From Dermatemys mawii (lineage: Eukaryota > Chordata > Testudines > Dermatemydidae): 64,000 bases of DNA. The position numbers and the translations under genes are program-made. Shown here piece after piece: positions 34,901 through 40,085 of the stretch (position 1 is its first letter; the number at the start of each line of letters is the position of its first letter). The notes beneath the pieces were generated by a model, which saw only the letters and a program-made list of their open reading frames with translations, had not been told where the DNA came from and made no database searches. The stretch lies in contig ML677386.1 of assembly GCA_007922305.1 (NCBI GenBank), positions 10,521,830 through 10,585,829 on the forward strand. The letters are read 5' to 3'.

Positions 34901-37362
34901 ACAAACCTAAAGTACACTTACCTGATTTCCTTCCAGAGTCTCCATTATCAAAATGTAATTTTCCCAAAATTGCAAAAGTTTGTCATTCTTCTCCACAGAC
35001 CACCAGAAAAGACTTGGCTCTAATTGAAAATAATAAATTGTTTTGCCTCAAAAAGAGCTGAAAAAAATAAAATTCAGTAGATTGCAAAATCTGAATGGCA
35101 ATTTCCCATGTAGTTGAAGTGAAAAATATAGGAACATGCACTTATTTTTCTGATAAACCCATTTAAAATTAGATAGAAAAATGTGACAATGCTATTCACT
35201 TGTAAGAATTTGCTATCCTTTCCAGCTCTCACTTGTTTTCCCAATAACAGTAACTCATATTTTGTTACCTGCTGTATAAATGGTAAACTGATATGAAAGT
35301 GACCGTTCTCAGAATCTGCTAGCAACAGCAGAAGTAGAGCGACTGAGTGTATGATGACTTTGTGGGGATGCTGGATTGCAGATTTTATTTTTTAATTAAA
35401 TATTTTGCACTCACTTAAGTATCTTGCCCACAATTACACAGGAAGCCCAAGAAAACAGAACCATGTTATATTCATGCCATGTGCTTTTAATGACAGTGCA
35501 ACAATCTTGAAAGTTTCAAATATTCTGAGACTTAAAATATTTGAAACTGTTAAAGGAGAATCATGCTCCTACCTCTTGAACACCAAGTGCTAAATTATGC
35601 CTCTCTGAGTGGGTGCGGCATGAGCAGGGCCAGTAACCCTTCCCCGTGCCATTTCAAGCCAGCCCTCAATGGCCAGACTTCCAGCACTGGGAAATAGAAA
35701 GGGGAACCAGTTGGTACAATTGCCAACCCTAGCAACCCTACAGTGCATGTTTCAAGAAGCACTCTTCCCAGTGATTCCCCCAGACTTCTGATTTCAGTCT
35801 TGTGGGCTATTATGGAAGACTTACCAGTCATCATGTGAAGAGGGTGGGCACAGAAAGTACTCTGCAAAATGAAGGATTGTTTGAGAGGCTACTAAGTGGG
35901 TCAACATTCGGAATGCACCTTTGCCCACTGTCTACCTCCATCTTTACTTAAGCCTCAGTCAGAGGGGTTCATTAGAAAGGTGCTGAATTTCCTTGGCTAT
36001 TTAGGCAGGGCCCAGGACTTGTCTGTGCTGATTTTTACCGAGCCTGAAATGAGGTTATAACATGACAGACTCCCTGAACTGTTTGTTTCCATACTTTATG
36101 GTTAACACATACTTCTGAGCCATATAACTGCAGAGTTTCTACTCAGCTCCTAAGTAAGTAGTTGTAACAAATGCCAGGGTATAAGCAGACCCTGACAGCG
36201 TGTATGTGTGTGCGTGTGTGTGTACTAGTTAACCGAACTCGCCTATCTTCCTACTTCCCAATGTCCACTGCAAGAGGACAGAAGTACAATAATCTCCCGC
36301 ACACAGATAACTCTGCAGGGTACCTAGGAAACAACCATCATCTTGGTACCCAAGCACCAGCAGAACAGCCTGGCTGTGCAAATCGCCCCACGTGCCGGGT
36401 GGCAGACCTGGGGCAGATGAGAGTGGCTGCGCCGGGCAGCGGGGTGGGGCTGGCAGAGGACTGAGAGGTGCGGGCTATGTACCGTCTCCATGTTCCGGGG
36501 GGCAGGCGCAGTCCGTGAGCAGCTGCTCGGACACCTCCACCGCTCGCTTCAGTAGGTAGCGGGCTCGTTTCCGGCACAGCCCGTCCCCGTCGGTGAGTCC
36601 CTGCTGCACCACTCGCCAGAAGCCCCCGCGGAGCCGGGCGTCCAGAGCCGGGCTCTCCCCGCCGCCGTCGCCCTCCAGGCCGGGGAACAGCCGGTGCGCC
36701 AGGGCGGTCAGGGCCAGCAGGGTCCGCTGGGCAGCGGCGCCCGCCTCCTCCCCGCGCCCCGGCAGCAGCCCCTCCCAGACCCGCCTCAGGGCGGCGCGGT
36801 TCCCGCTCAGCGCCGGGAGCAGCCGCCCGGCCACCAGCGCTGCCGTTGCCTCCTCCCCGGCGTCGCGCCCGCCCGCCCGCACGAGCTCCAGCGCCGCGTC
36901 CACCGCCCGCTCCAGCAGCGCCGGCTCCTGCAGCTCGGGGGCCACGGCCACCAGCGCCTCCACTGCCGCCTCGGCGCCCAGCCCGGCCCCCGGCGGCTCG
37001 GCCCGCAGCGCCGCCAGCGCCTCCCCGGCCAGCCGCGCCGCCAGCGGGGCCCCGCCGAGCCGGGCGCAGAGCCGCAGCGCCCCGCAGGCGGCTCTCACCA
37101 GGCGGCGCCGCTCCGGGCCGTCCGCTCCCCCGCCGCGCAGCAGGGGCCAGCAGCGCCCCAGCGCCGCCTCCCAGGCCGCCCGCCGCAGCGCCTCCCCCGC
37201 GGCCCCGCCGGCCTCCAGCCACTGCAGCAGGAAGCGGAGGGTCTCCACGCGCTCCACGGAGAGCGGGGCGGCCCCGGCCCCGCCGCACACCGCCCGCAGC
37301 AGCGCGCAGGGGTCCGGGTTCTGCGCGAGGCCCAGCAGCGCCTCCGCCAGCACCGACTCCAT
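1261..37362 (-). CDS. TARBP1: TARBP1, 5' portion (12 coding exons; gene continues past position 1)
   Basis: TARBP1 (vertebrate counterpart of yeast Trm3) 2'-O-methylates guanosine 18 of tRNAs; the C-terminal SpoU/TrmH methyltransferase domain does the chemistry, and the long helical N-terminal region is all this window holds. Coding exons in transcript order: 36483-37362, 34922-35019, 33242-33308, 27258-27406, 25099-25151, 22069-22166, 18129-18264, 12328-12424, 10511-10600, 3708-3846, 1681-1777, 1261-1436. Every junction keeps phase, giving 2080 nt of uninterrupted frame. Similarity to the human protein runs through all exons, for example [51 protein letters not shown] and [16 protein letters not shown]. 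The gene appears functional: no stops or frameshifts. The start is set by the conserved ME.VLAEALL N terminus. Exon limits come from manual splice inspection; the identity is very secure. Confidence 0.96.
1681..1777 (-). CDS. TARBP1: TARBP1 coding exon 11 (GC donor)
   Basis: 97 bp encoding [20 protein letters not shown] and [11 protein letters not shown] plus two bases of a Ser codon. Acceptor AATCAG. The only donor that keeps frame is CACAG|GCAAGT, a GC donor with an otherwise near-perfect consensus. Confidence 0.93.
1778..4552 (-). other. Intron 10 and edge of intron 9, apart from exon 10
   Basis: Apart from exon 10 (3708-3846) this is AT-rich intronic DNA with short A and T runs (poly-T near 1806, poly-A near 2343). 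No repeat family or gene was recognised. Confidence 0.55.
3708..3846 (-). CDS. TARBP1: TARBP1 coding exon 10
   Basis: 139 bp encoding [20 protein letters not shown] and on to [15 protein letters not shown]. Less similar to human than its neighbours, but CDWL, the Ser-rich middle and the V.YV...V.DY.K pattern align. Acceptor CATTTAG, donor AAA|GTAAGT. Confidence 0.92.
5484..5758 (+). other. Probable intron of the hAT transposase
   Basis: The BED-finger frame runs into CAG|GTTGGT at 5483/5484, and the next homologous block begins after TTTTGTTTAG at 5758. Joining them keeps frame (split Gly codon). The interval has stops in the relevant frame and a pyrimidine-rich 3' end. Confidence 0.6.
7003..7328. 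mobile_element. Harbinger-like non-autonomous element inside the transposase
   Basis: Imperfect terminal inverted repeats: GCCCTGGTCTACACT at 7003-7017 and AGTGTAGACCTGCCC at 7314-7328. It splits the transposase between its catalytic core and C-terminal domain. It holds an internal palindrome with TTTATCACATCTAG arms near 7239-7272. The same GGTCTACACT ends mark other Harbinger copies in the window. A clear 3-bp duplication was not seen. Confidence 0.65.
8275..9520. mobile_element. Long hAT element of the CAGGGGTCRGCAACCT family
   Basis: Exact 8-bp target duplications gtttaaat (8267-8274 and 9521-9528) flank ends CAGGGGTCGGCAACCT and AGATTGCTGACCCCCG. The interior (about 8340-9300) is GC- and C-rich with CCCCA-type runs, unlike its AT-rich host. 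Shorter relatives lie at 17449, 18618 and 27946. No transposase is seen, so it is probably non-autonomous. It interrupts the 3' end of the older hAT at 4553-9541. Confidence 0.9.
10511..10600 (-). CDS. TARBP1: TARBP1 coding exon 9
   Basis: 90 bp (30 codons, phase 0 at both ends) encoding [20 protein letters not shown] and [10 protein letters not shown]. Acceptor GTCTTTAG, donor GAG|GTGAGA. A symmetric exon, so skipping it would not break the frame. Confidence 0.94.
10901..10929. repeat. Poly-T run (29 T)
   Basis: An uninterrupted run of 29 T. On the minus strand it is a poly-A, possibly the tail of an unrecognised retroposon, located about 300 bp upstream of TARBP1 exon 9. Confidence 0.9.
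12328..12424 (-). CDS. TARBP1: TARBP1 coding exon 8
   Basis: 97 bp encoding [20 protein letters not shown] and [12 protein letters not shown], ending in phase 0. Acceptor TTTGCAG, donor GTG|GTAAGT. Confidence 0.95.
12425..13394. other. Intron 7, proximal part
   Basis: No identified repeat or gene. Open frames at 12731-13007 are short and resemble nothing I know. Confidence 0.45.
13395..14146 (-). pseudogene. Tyrosine recombinase fragment of a DIRS-like retrotransposon
   Basis: DIRS elements integrate with a phage-type tyrosine recombinase. On the minus strand the block [20 protein letters not shown] is followed by GE.GALM, then [20 protein letters not shown] and [16 protein letters not shown], then an AHS segment and [15 protein letters not shown], the order seen in vertebrate DIRS recombinases. 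ARRVGE matches the first catalytic Arg box; the later H-x-x-R box reads HSAKL, so the second Arg appears lost. A frameshift near 13835 and a stop near 13580 break it. Confidence 0.72.
14147..15110 (-). other. Possible upstream part of the DIRS-like element
   Basis: Adjoins the recombinase fragment and has overlapping open frames on both strands (for example 14124-14657), as decayed DIRS internal DNA often does. No RT or RNase H motif could be read, so the assignment rests on position. Confidence 0.3.
15111..16631. other. Intron 7, middle
   Basis: No recognisable repeat, exon or RNA gene. Confidence 0.45.
16632..16740 (+). repeat. SINE-like dispersed repeat, GGTCCCAG..ATATTAGA family
   Basis: Carries the series TGGTCCCAGAATATTAGA, AGGTGGATGAGGTAATATC, TTTACTGGACCAATTTCTGT and GAGCTTTC, a repeat common in reptile DNA. 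A second, folded copy lies at 23011-23124. Class uncertain. Confidence 0.55.
16773..17256. mobile_element. Harbinger MITE with a second Harbinger inside
   Basis: Ends GGCCAAGACAACACT and AATGTAGATATAGCC are imperfect inverted repeats, flanked by taa on both sides (16770-16772 and 17257-17259), the 3-bp duplication typical of PIF/Harbinger. The interior contains the pairs GTCGACAGGAGAGCTC and GGCACAGCTGT..GCACAGCTATGCC known from this family. It is interrupted at 16984-17192. Confidence 0.8.
16984..17192. mobile_element. Nested Harbinger MITE
   Basis: Ends GGGCTAGTCTACACTGGCA and TGCCACTGTAGAGAAGCCC are inverted repeats, with tta at 16981-16983 and 17193-17195 as target duplication. It lies within the 16773-17256 element, so it is the younger of the two. 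Confidence 0.85.
17449..17756. mobile_element. hAT MITE, CAGGGGTCRGCAACC family, copy A
   Basis: 308 bp between exact 8-bp duplications taataagg (17441-17448 and 17757-17764). Ends CAGGGGTCAGCAACC and GGTTGCCTACCCCTG. It contains TTCAGAAGTGGTGTGCC and an AT-rich centre. Confidence 0.92.
18129..18264 (-). CDS. TARBP1: TARBP1 coding exon 7
   Basis: 136 bp encoding [20 protein letters not shown] and on to GTEGLHAL. Acceptor TTTAAAG (weak pyrimidine tract), donor AAG|GTAACA. Confidence 0.95.
18618..18906. mobile_element. hAT MITE, same family, copy B (opposite orientation)
   Basis: 289 bp between exact duplications ttataatg (18610-18617 and 18907-18914). Ends CAGGGGTAGGCAACC and GGTTGCCGACCCCCG. 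Its interior is inverted relative to copy A: GGCACACCACTTCTGAA is at its right end. Confidence 0.92.
18915..19833. other. Intron 6, distal part
   Basis: A pyrimidine-rich run (about 19230-19320) and otherwise unremarkable AT-rich DNA. No gene or family recognised. Confidence 0.45.
19834..19881 (+). repeat. SINE-like fragment (CCTGTGG.ACCTTAAAG family)
   Basis: Contains GACAGAGTCCTGTGGTACC and TTAAAGGCCTAACAAA, the same unit as the minus-strand retroposon at 22631-22853. It abuts the hairpin at 19882. Confidence 0.55.
19882..19983. repeat. Perfect inverted repeat, 39-bp arms and 24-bp loop
   Basis: The left arm (19882-19920) and right arm (19945-19983) are exact reverse complements; the loop is 19921-19944. 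The arms begin ACAGTACTTCAAACATACAG. It could be a palindromic MITE or a recent foldback. No target duplication was recognised. Confidence 0.95.
20203..20290 (-). mobile_element. CR1 LINE 3' end
   Basis: Reverse complement of the CR1 3' end: AATCACAGAATCCTAGGACT, then GGAAGGGACCTCGAGAGG and TCATCTAGTCCAGTTCCCTG. Confidence 0.85.
20340..20640 (-). mobile_element. Older CR1/L3-like LINE fragment
   Basis: Antisense reverse-transcriptase region: stretches such as CCATTTAAAACTATTATTTG, ATGTGGGACTATGTCAAATG and CCTTTCTAAAGTCA follow the usual antisense CR1 series. Strongly diverged. Confidence 0.6.
20690..21545. other. Unassigned GC-richer block with open frames
   Basis: Open frames on both strands (20688-21050 minus, 20800-21003 plus) and a different base composition suggest retroelement-derived DNA. 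It may be another DIRS-like segment, but no diagnostic motif was found. Confidence 0.3.
22069..22166 (-). CDS. TARBP1: TARBP1 coding exon 6
   Basis: 98 bp encoding [20 protein letters not shown] and then a stretch ending LLPEEER. Acceptor AAACAG, donor GAA|GTATGT, which is a weaker donor than the others. The split Ser codon is completed by exon 7. Confidence 0.93.
22410..22930 (-). mobile_element. CR1 LINE fragment split by a retroposon
   Basis: GGTCCATCTAGTCCAGTCTC and related bases match an antisense CR1 3' region. It is interrupted at 22631-22853 and appears to resume after 22866. Confidence 0.6.
22631..22853 (-). mobile_element. SINE-like retroposon with foldback structure and 13-bp target duplication
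   Basis: Flanked by exact copies of ctatttataactg (22618-22630 and 22854-22866), a length typical of LINE-driven insertion. On the minus strand it begins with GTAGCCATGTTAGTCTG and carries GTCCTGTGGCACCTTAAAG and GAAGCATAAGCTTTCGTGGG. Unlike ordinary copies it is folded: 22631-22656 is the exact reverse complement of 22792-22817, and 22709-22729 pairs with 22730-22750 around GGATGCATCC. Confidence 0.85.
23011..23124 (+). repeat. Folded copy of the GGTCCCAGGATATTAGAG repeat
   Basis: The left arm 23029-23057 and right arm 23092-23120 are reverse complements at 27 of 29 positions, with a 34-bp loop. The family is that of 16632-16740. Confidence 0.8.
23308..23472. mobile_element. Diverged Harbinger-like fragment
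   Basis: Starts near GACTGGTCTGCACAATGG and has AGTGTAGATATGGC and AGTGTAGACAT toward its right, as in the other GGTCTACACT elements. Ends not resolved. Confidence 0.35.
23740..25030 (-). mobile_element. CR1 LINE (antisense), interrupted by a hAT
   Basis: More than 900 bp follow the antisense CR1 coding and 3' region in order: ACTGTTCCCTTGTTCTTGTG, ATCACGTCCACGC, TTTTTATCGCCCTCTTTGAG, then near 24420 TTTCCAGACCATTAACAAAT and GATCCATGACAATATG. Sequence resumes in register after the insertion at 24654-24971. Many substitutions and indels mark it as old. Confidence 0.8.
24654..24971. mobile_element. hAT MITE inside CR1, CAGYGGTGTCCAAT family
   Basis: 318 bp with ends CAGCGGTGTCCAAT and ATTGGACACCACTG and exact 8-bp duplications gtctaaaa (24646-24653 and 24972-24979). 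Subterminal GTGGCGAATA occurs near both ends, a likely transposase-binding motif. Confidence 0.92.
25099..25151 (-). CDS. TARBP1: TARBP1 coding exon 5
   Basis: 53 bp encoding [17 protein letters not shown] and the start of an Arg codon. Acceptor CTCTCCAG, donor CAG|GTAAAC. It matches human TARBP1 residue for residue over most of its length. Confidence 0.95.
25152..25588. other. Intron 4, beside exon 5
   Basis: No repeat family or gene recognised; ends in an A/C-rich stretch near 25530-25565. Confidence 0.45.
25589..26051. mobile_element. hAT-like element, GGGCCCTACCAAATTCACGG family
   Basis: Flanked by exact 8-bp repeats cataagta (25581-25588 and 26052-26059). The left end GGGCCCTACCAAATTCACGG is intact; the right end has decayed but keeps CCATGAATTTGGCAGG. 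A related truncated copy lies at 33541-33912. Confidence 0.75.
26688..26808. mobile_element. hAT MITE, TAGGGTGACCAGA family, copy 1
   Basis: Ends TAGGGTGACCAGA and TTTGGTCACCCTA, with 8-bp flanks gtccttag / gtcctttg (one mismatch). It contains TCAGGAC..GTCCCTATAAAATTGGGACA. Confidence 0.88.
27258..27406 (-). CDS. TARBP1: TARBP1 coding exon 4
   Basis: 149 bp encoding [20 protein letters not shown] and on to [17 protein letters not shown]. Acceptor GTACCAG, donor GAG|GTAAGG. One of the best conserved exons in the window. Confidence 0.96.
27946..28250. mobile_element. hAT MITE, CAGGGGTCRGCAACC family, copy C
   Basis: Ends CATGGGTCAGCAACC and GGTTGCCTACCCTG, flanks gtctaacg / gtctaata (two mismatches). 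Same orientation and interior as copy A, but older by its end and flank mutations. Confidence 0.85.
28251..29394. other. Intron 3, unassigned stretch
   Basis: Open frame 29016-29324 (minus) resembles nothing I recognise. The block 28560-29330 may be retroelement-derived, but no motif supports it. Confidence 0.35.
29395..29530 (-). repeat. Protein-like repeat unit, copy 1 (ILAKFP...GDTTEM)
   Basis: On the minus strand it reads [20 protein letters not shown], then [14 protein letters not shown]. The same pattern recurs on the other strand at 32620-32740, so both derive from one coding mobile element of unknown type. Confidence 0.5.
30070..31490 (+). mobile_element. CR1 LINE, internally deleted, interrupted by a solo LTR
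   Basis: A 5' endonuclease-like part (about 30070-30330, with GGTATTGCTGAAACCTGACG) is followed directly by the 3' part: TTTTGGTTACCCCCATCTCA, then after the LTR AGAATTGGAAAAGG, GAACAGCTTCCATATGAGGA, GACTGGGACTTTTCAGC and GGAACTTGTTGCCAAGGGAT. Orientation is plus, antisense to TARBP1. Confidence 0.82.
30458..31123. mobile_element. Solo LTR inside CR1
   Basis: 666 bp beginning TGTGACAGAG and ending CTCCGTCACA (TG..CA with a 10-bp near-inverted end), with exact 4-bp duplications gtat (30454-30457 and 31124-31127). The CR1 reads through in register when it is removed. No internal retroviral or gypsy genes remain, so it probably formed by recombination between two LTRs. Superfamily not determined; a 4-bp duplication fits several LTR groups. 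Confidence 0.8.
31780..32190 (+). pseudogene. Fragment of an unclassified mobile-element protein ([14 protein letters not shown]...LPP)
   Basis: The first frame reads [19 protein letters not shown] before a stop at about 31860. A second frame (31839-32189) continues with [27 protein letters not shown] and KLPPIKDAF, ending [13 protein letters not shown]. This matches in order a protein pattern found in many animal genomes: HALxGCDxT, then a Cys-Tyr block, then RWW.F, then LPPT..AL..A...A.YQ..IW. I cannot name its superfamily. It is frameshifted and partial. Confidence 0.55.
32620..32740 (+). repeat. Protein-like repeat unit, copy 2 (VLAKFP...GDTTDM)
   Basis: Reads [20 protein letters not shown] and then [10 protein letters not shown] in one frame; an inverted, diverged relative of 29395-29530. 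Confidence 0.5.
32741..33540. other. Introns flanking exon 3
   Basis: Apart from exon 3 nothing recognised except a possible diverged foldback repeat near 33390-33470. Confidence 0.45.
33242..33308 (-). CDS. TARBP1: TARBP1 coding exon 3
   Basis: 67 bp encoding [20 protein letters not shown] and EK plus a split Gly codon. Acceptor TTTCAG, donor AAG|GTAAGG. Too short to stand out as an open frame; found by similarity and phase. Confidence 0.94.
33541..33912. mobile_element. Truncated hAT-like element (ends GGTAGGGCCCTA)
   Basis: The right end CATGAAATTGGTAGGGCCCTA matches the element at 25589-26051. The left end is lost, and it begins in the GC-richer interior. Confidence 0.6.
33913..34600. 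repeat. GC-richer interspersed repeat, class unknown
   Basis: A purine-rich block (GACGGGGTTTACAGACCCCA, then CCTCACCCACTCTTCTCC, GAGGACCTGTGTCTCCCC) of a type I associate with dispersed turtle repeats, probably internal LTR-element DNA. No coding motif. Confidence 0.35.
34922..35019 (-). CDS. TARBP1: TARBP1 coding exon 2
   Basis: 98 bp, entering in phase 1 and leaving in phase 0. It encodes [20 protein letters not shown] and then [12 protein letters not shown], nearly identical to human. The acceptor is AATTAG just above 35019 and the donor is CAG|GTAAGT. Confidence 0.95.
35020..36359 (-). other. TARBP1 intron 1
   Basis: AT-rich, with a short TG/CG alternation near 36195-36225. No repeat family recognised. 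Confidence 0.5.
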
Positions 37363-37580
37363 GGGGAAGGGGGGGGATGGGTCAGGATCCACGTCCACGA
37401 GGGGAAGGGCGCGCGCGCGCGAGTTGAACCGACCGGCCGGCCGCGCGACCCAACTGTCACCGCCTCCGTCCTCCCTGCCCCGCCCCTTTTCCCCAGAATC
37501 CTTTGCGCCGGACGGTCTCCGAAGCCGGGGTCGTTCCCTCCACGCCACCCCCAGTATGGGAAGAGCGAGGGGATCACAAC
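36360..37580. promoter_or_regulatory. CpG island over TARBP1 exon 1 and promoter
   Basis: A dense run of CG dinucleotides and GC-boxes spans all of exon 1 and about 200 bp upstream, in otherwise AT-rich surroundings. The stretch beyond 37362 includes a CG alternation (gcgcgcgcgcg near 37410), a GGCCGG repeat and GC-box-like CCCCGCCCC near 37480. No TATA box is seen. This is the usual layout of a housekeeping promoter. The transcription start was not determined, and CpG promoters are often bidirectional, but no plus-strand gene was recognised. Confidence 0.8.
36483..37362 (-). CDS. TARBP1: TARBP1 coding exon 1
   Basis: Holds the ATG (complement of 37360-37362) and 293 codons plus one base, ending at a GT donor (GTACAT, 36477-36482). 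The protein starts [10 protein letters not shown] and ends near the [19 protein letters not shown] stretch, both shared with human TARBP1. It is rich in Ala, Leu, Arg and Gly because the DNA is extremely GC-rich. The ATG is followed by G, but position -3 is C, so the start context is only moderate. The frame stays open upstream to another ATG at 37548 (see findings). Confidence 0.95.
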
Positions 37581-40010
37581 CCTATTGACCCCCGTCGTGT
37601 CCGCCAACCCCAGCCTCACAACACCCGTCTCAGGCCGACCCCGGGCCGTTCCCTTGTCTGATCAGAGCCTTCCCCTCTGGGTGCCGGGCGATGGGTAGTG
37701 ACTGCGCCAGTCATAGTCAGTGCTATTAGGCCGAACGGGGAGAGGGGTGATGGGCAGCATTACATGAACAGGGAGGTTCTTGTGCATCCCCGAGACCCTC
37801 GTCTCATGCAGTTTCCAAAAATATATTGAGTGTAGCTGCTGCCCTAGATTAATAACGTGGAAATAGTCCAACGGGGGTTACAAAATTCAGAAGGGAAAAA
37901 GTGAAACACGGCTGGTGGTTTGGGTTCAACAGAATCTCGTCCTCGCATGAAACAGTATTTCCATGGGGTGCTCTTGTCGGCTCATAATCACCCACCCGCT
38001 CTATGCACAGATACCCCTTCTCCATTCACATGAGAAGGGGCCTCAGATGCCTCTGCAGACACCATCCTTTCCCCCTTGAGGCTTCTCTGCATGATCTGAG
38101 ATCCCCGGAGGGGAGGCGGGGGCAGGGGAGGAAGTTCACATCATCTCCCTATCCAGACCTCCTATGATTCCTTGAATAGGAAGACAGAAGGCATACAGCG
38201 TTGTGTGGATATTAAAGTATTGTGGATTCCTGCCGGAGGAAGGGCAAACTTCACCACCCTTCTCAGCACGACATATGGGGTAGTGGGAAAGGTTGGGGAA
38301 GAGATCTCAGTGTAAAGGAGTCCTCCAGGAGATTTCCCACCAGAACCCTGTCATACAGTAACATGGATCCTACTTACAGCACATGCTGAAATCCACAGAT
38401 GTGCCCAAATATACCAGCTGCGGCTCACCTTTCCCAGTGCTGCCATACAACAAGAAGCAACTTCTACTGTCTGCACATTAATTGCCTTATGGGGCAGCCT
38501 GTGCAGTGAGAAAAATACAAGGAAAGAAGGAACTGGGTACTGTGGCTGATGTTCACATAAGGATCCAAAGTGTGTGGCCATATGCACTGCGGAAGGTTAC
38601 CCGATGCTGGGTAGGACAGGGGAAAGAAAAATACAAAACAACAGAAAATGATTGCATATCAAGCCACAGAAAAGAAAATATAGTAATAGATATTACCTAC
38701 CATCTTGTGACTGAGCTTTTGTGAGGAAGAGAAATAAAAGAAAAATGGAGTGCAAGCCAGGATAAAGGATAAGAGCTCTAGAATACTTGTGGCTCTTCCA
38801 CATCTCCATGCTATCCTGAATACATCCAGTCTTGAGAGCTTCCTACCTGAATCACAAAGTTCAGCTCCAAATCCACACTTTTCCAAAGTCTGAGGCTGTT
38901 AAAATCAGATGTTCAAGCCCAATCTCTGAATGCCTGTCCAAGAAAATCTGATTCCAGGGCTTTATGCTTCTTTTAGAACAGCAGGTGGTGCTGTTGTCAT
39001 TGATATTCGTTTTTCCATTTTTTCAGCTGTTTTGAATAAAAAGACATGCAGGAGAAAGCAAATATGTGGCAAGAGTGAATACGATTGTATTAAAATGAGG
39101 AGTGCAGGGGAATGAGTGTTGATGTATGGAAAAAAAAAGGCGTTTCAGAGAGAAAAGTCCTGAGATGACATTTTCATGGTATGTTTGCATGGGAGGTGGA
39201 AAGAGGCAAATGAGACATTATGGGAAATAAAAGGGCAATACAGAATAAGGCCCAAATTTTCAAAACTGACCCCAGGTTTTTAGGTGCCTAACCTGAGGCA
39301 CTTGAGTGCTTAGCACCTGCATCTCCTCATTACTTCAGCTGAATCTCTGGATATTCAGCTCCTCTGAAAATCAGTCCCAGTGTGTCTCCCGTCGGACATC
39401 CAAAAACTGAGACACCTAGTTTGCAAATTTTATTCCTAAATATCTGCAGAAAATACAGTCAGGCTGAGACTGGTGATTAGCAGCAGAGAATGAAGGAATC
39501 AAACTGATCAAGATCTGGCATTCCTGCTCTCCACCACTGATTGCTTGTTCATGTTTCAGATATTACGACAGCTTGACTGCATCTTCATTTTTCAGATATT
39601 ACTAGAGCTGATAGACAAAGAAAGGAAGCTAGGTACTAACTATATGCAGGAAATATACACAAAAAGGAGTGTGCCTGGAAACCTCACTGATGCTGTTCTC
39701 ACATAACAGAATGCATAAGTAATGCTTTCTTCCATCTCTTTCTACCACGGGCTAGGAGACTTGATCCTTGTGACCCCAGGTGACCTTCTATGCCACACTG
39801 TTGGAATTATTAATAATATTTGAAAATTAATATGGGAACTCACCAAACATTAATTTAACCATAAATTCCTTTATTAAATCCAAAGCTGAATGGTATTTAT
39901 AAAATTGCGCTAAACATACCTAAAAGCTTAATAATAAGCAATTTACTACATCCAAACAGTAAGAAAACATATATAAGCATTTGATCAATATACTTACAAA
40001 CAGGCTAAAC
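37581..40010. other. Intergenic DNA upstream of TARBP1
   Basis: No gene recognised. Only the foldback repeat at 39246-39383 stands out. Confidence 0.5.
39246..39383. repeat. Old foldback MITE-like repeat
   Basis: GGCCCAAATTTTCAAAACTGA at the left and CTGAAAATCAGTCCC at the right form imperfect arms. Similar ends occur at 51481-51615 and about 43980-44085. Confidence 0.45.
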
Positions 40011-40085
40011 CAGAGGTGGGCAAACTATGGCCTGTGGGATGTTTCTGCTCAGTGCCTGAGCTCCTGGCCCGAAGACCTGTTAGGA
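40011..40085. mobile_element. hAT end fragment (CAGAGGTGGGCAAACTATGG)
   Basis: CAGAGGTGGGCAAACTATGG, then GGCCTGTGGGATG and GAGCTCCTGGCCC, match the left end of a common vertebrate hAT family; the rest is missing. Confidence 0.65.

Noticed and set aside
36338..37288. Minus-strand 316-codon frame overlapping TARBP1
   Set aside because: An alternative frame of exon 1 dominated by Gly, Ala and Arg; the conserved [10 protein letters not shown] frame is the real one.
36593..37698. Three long plus-strand open frames (up to 334 codons) across TARBP1 exon 1
   Set aside because: They are antisense shadows of a very GC-rich exon: low stop frequency and Ala/Arg/Pro/Ser-biased translations. No protein similarity.
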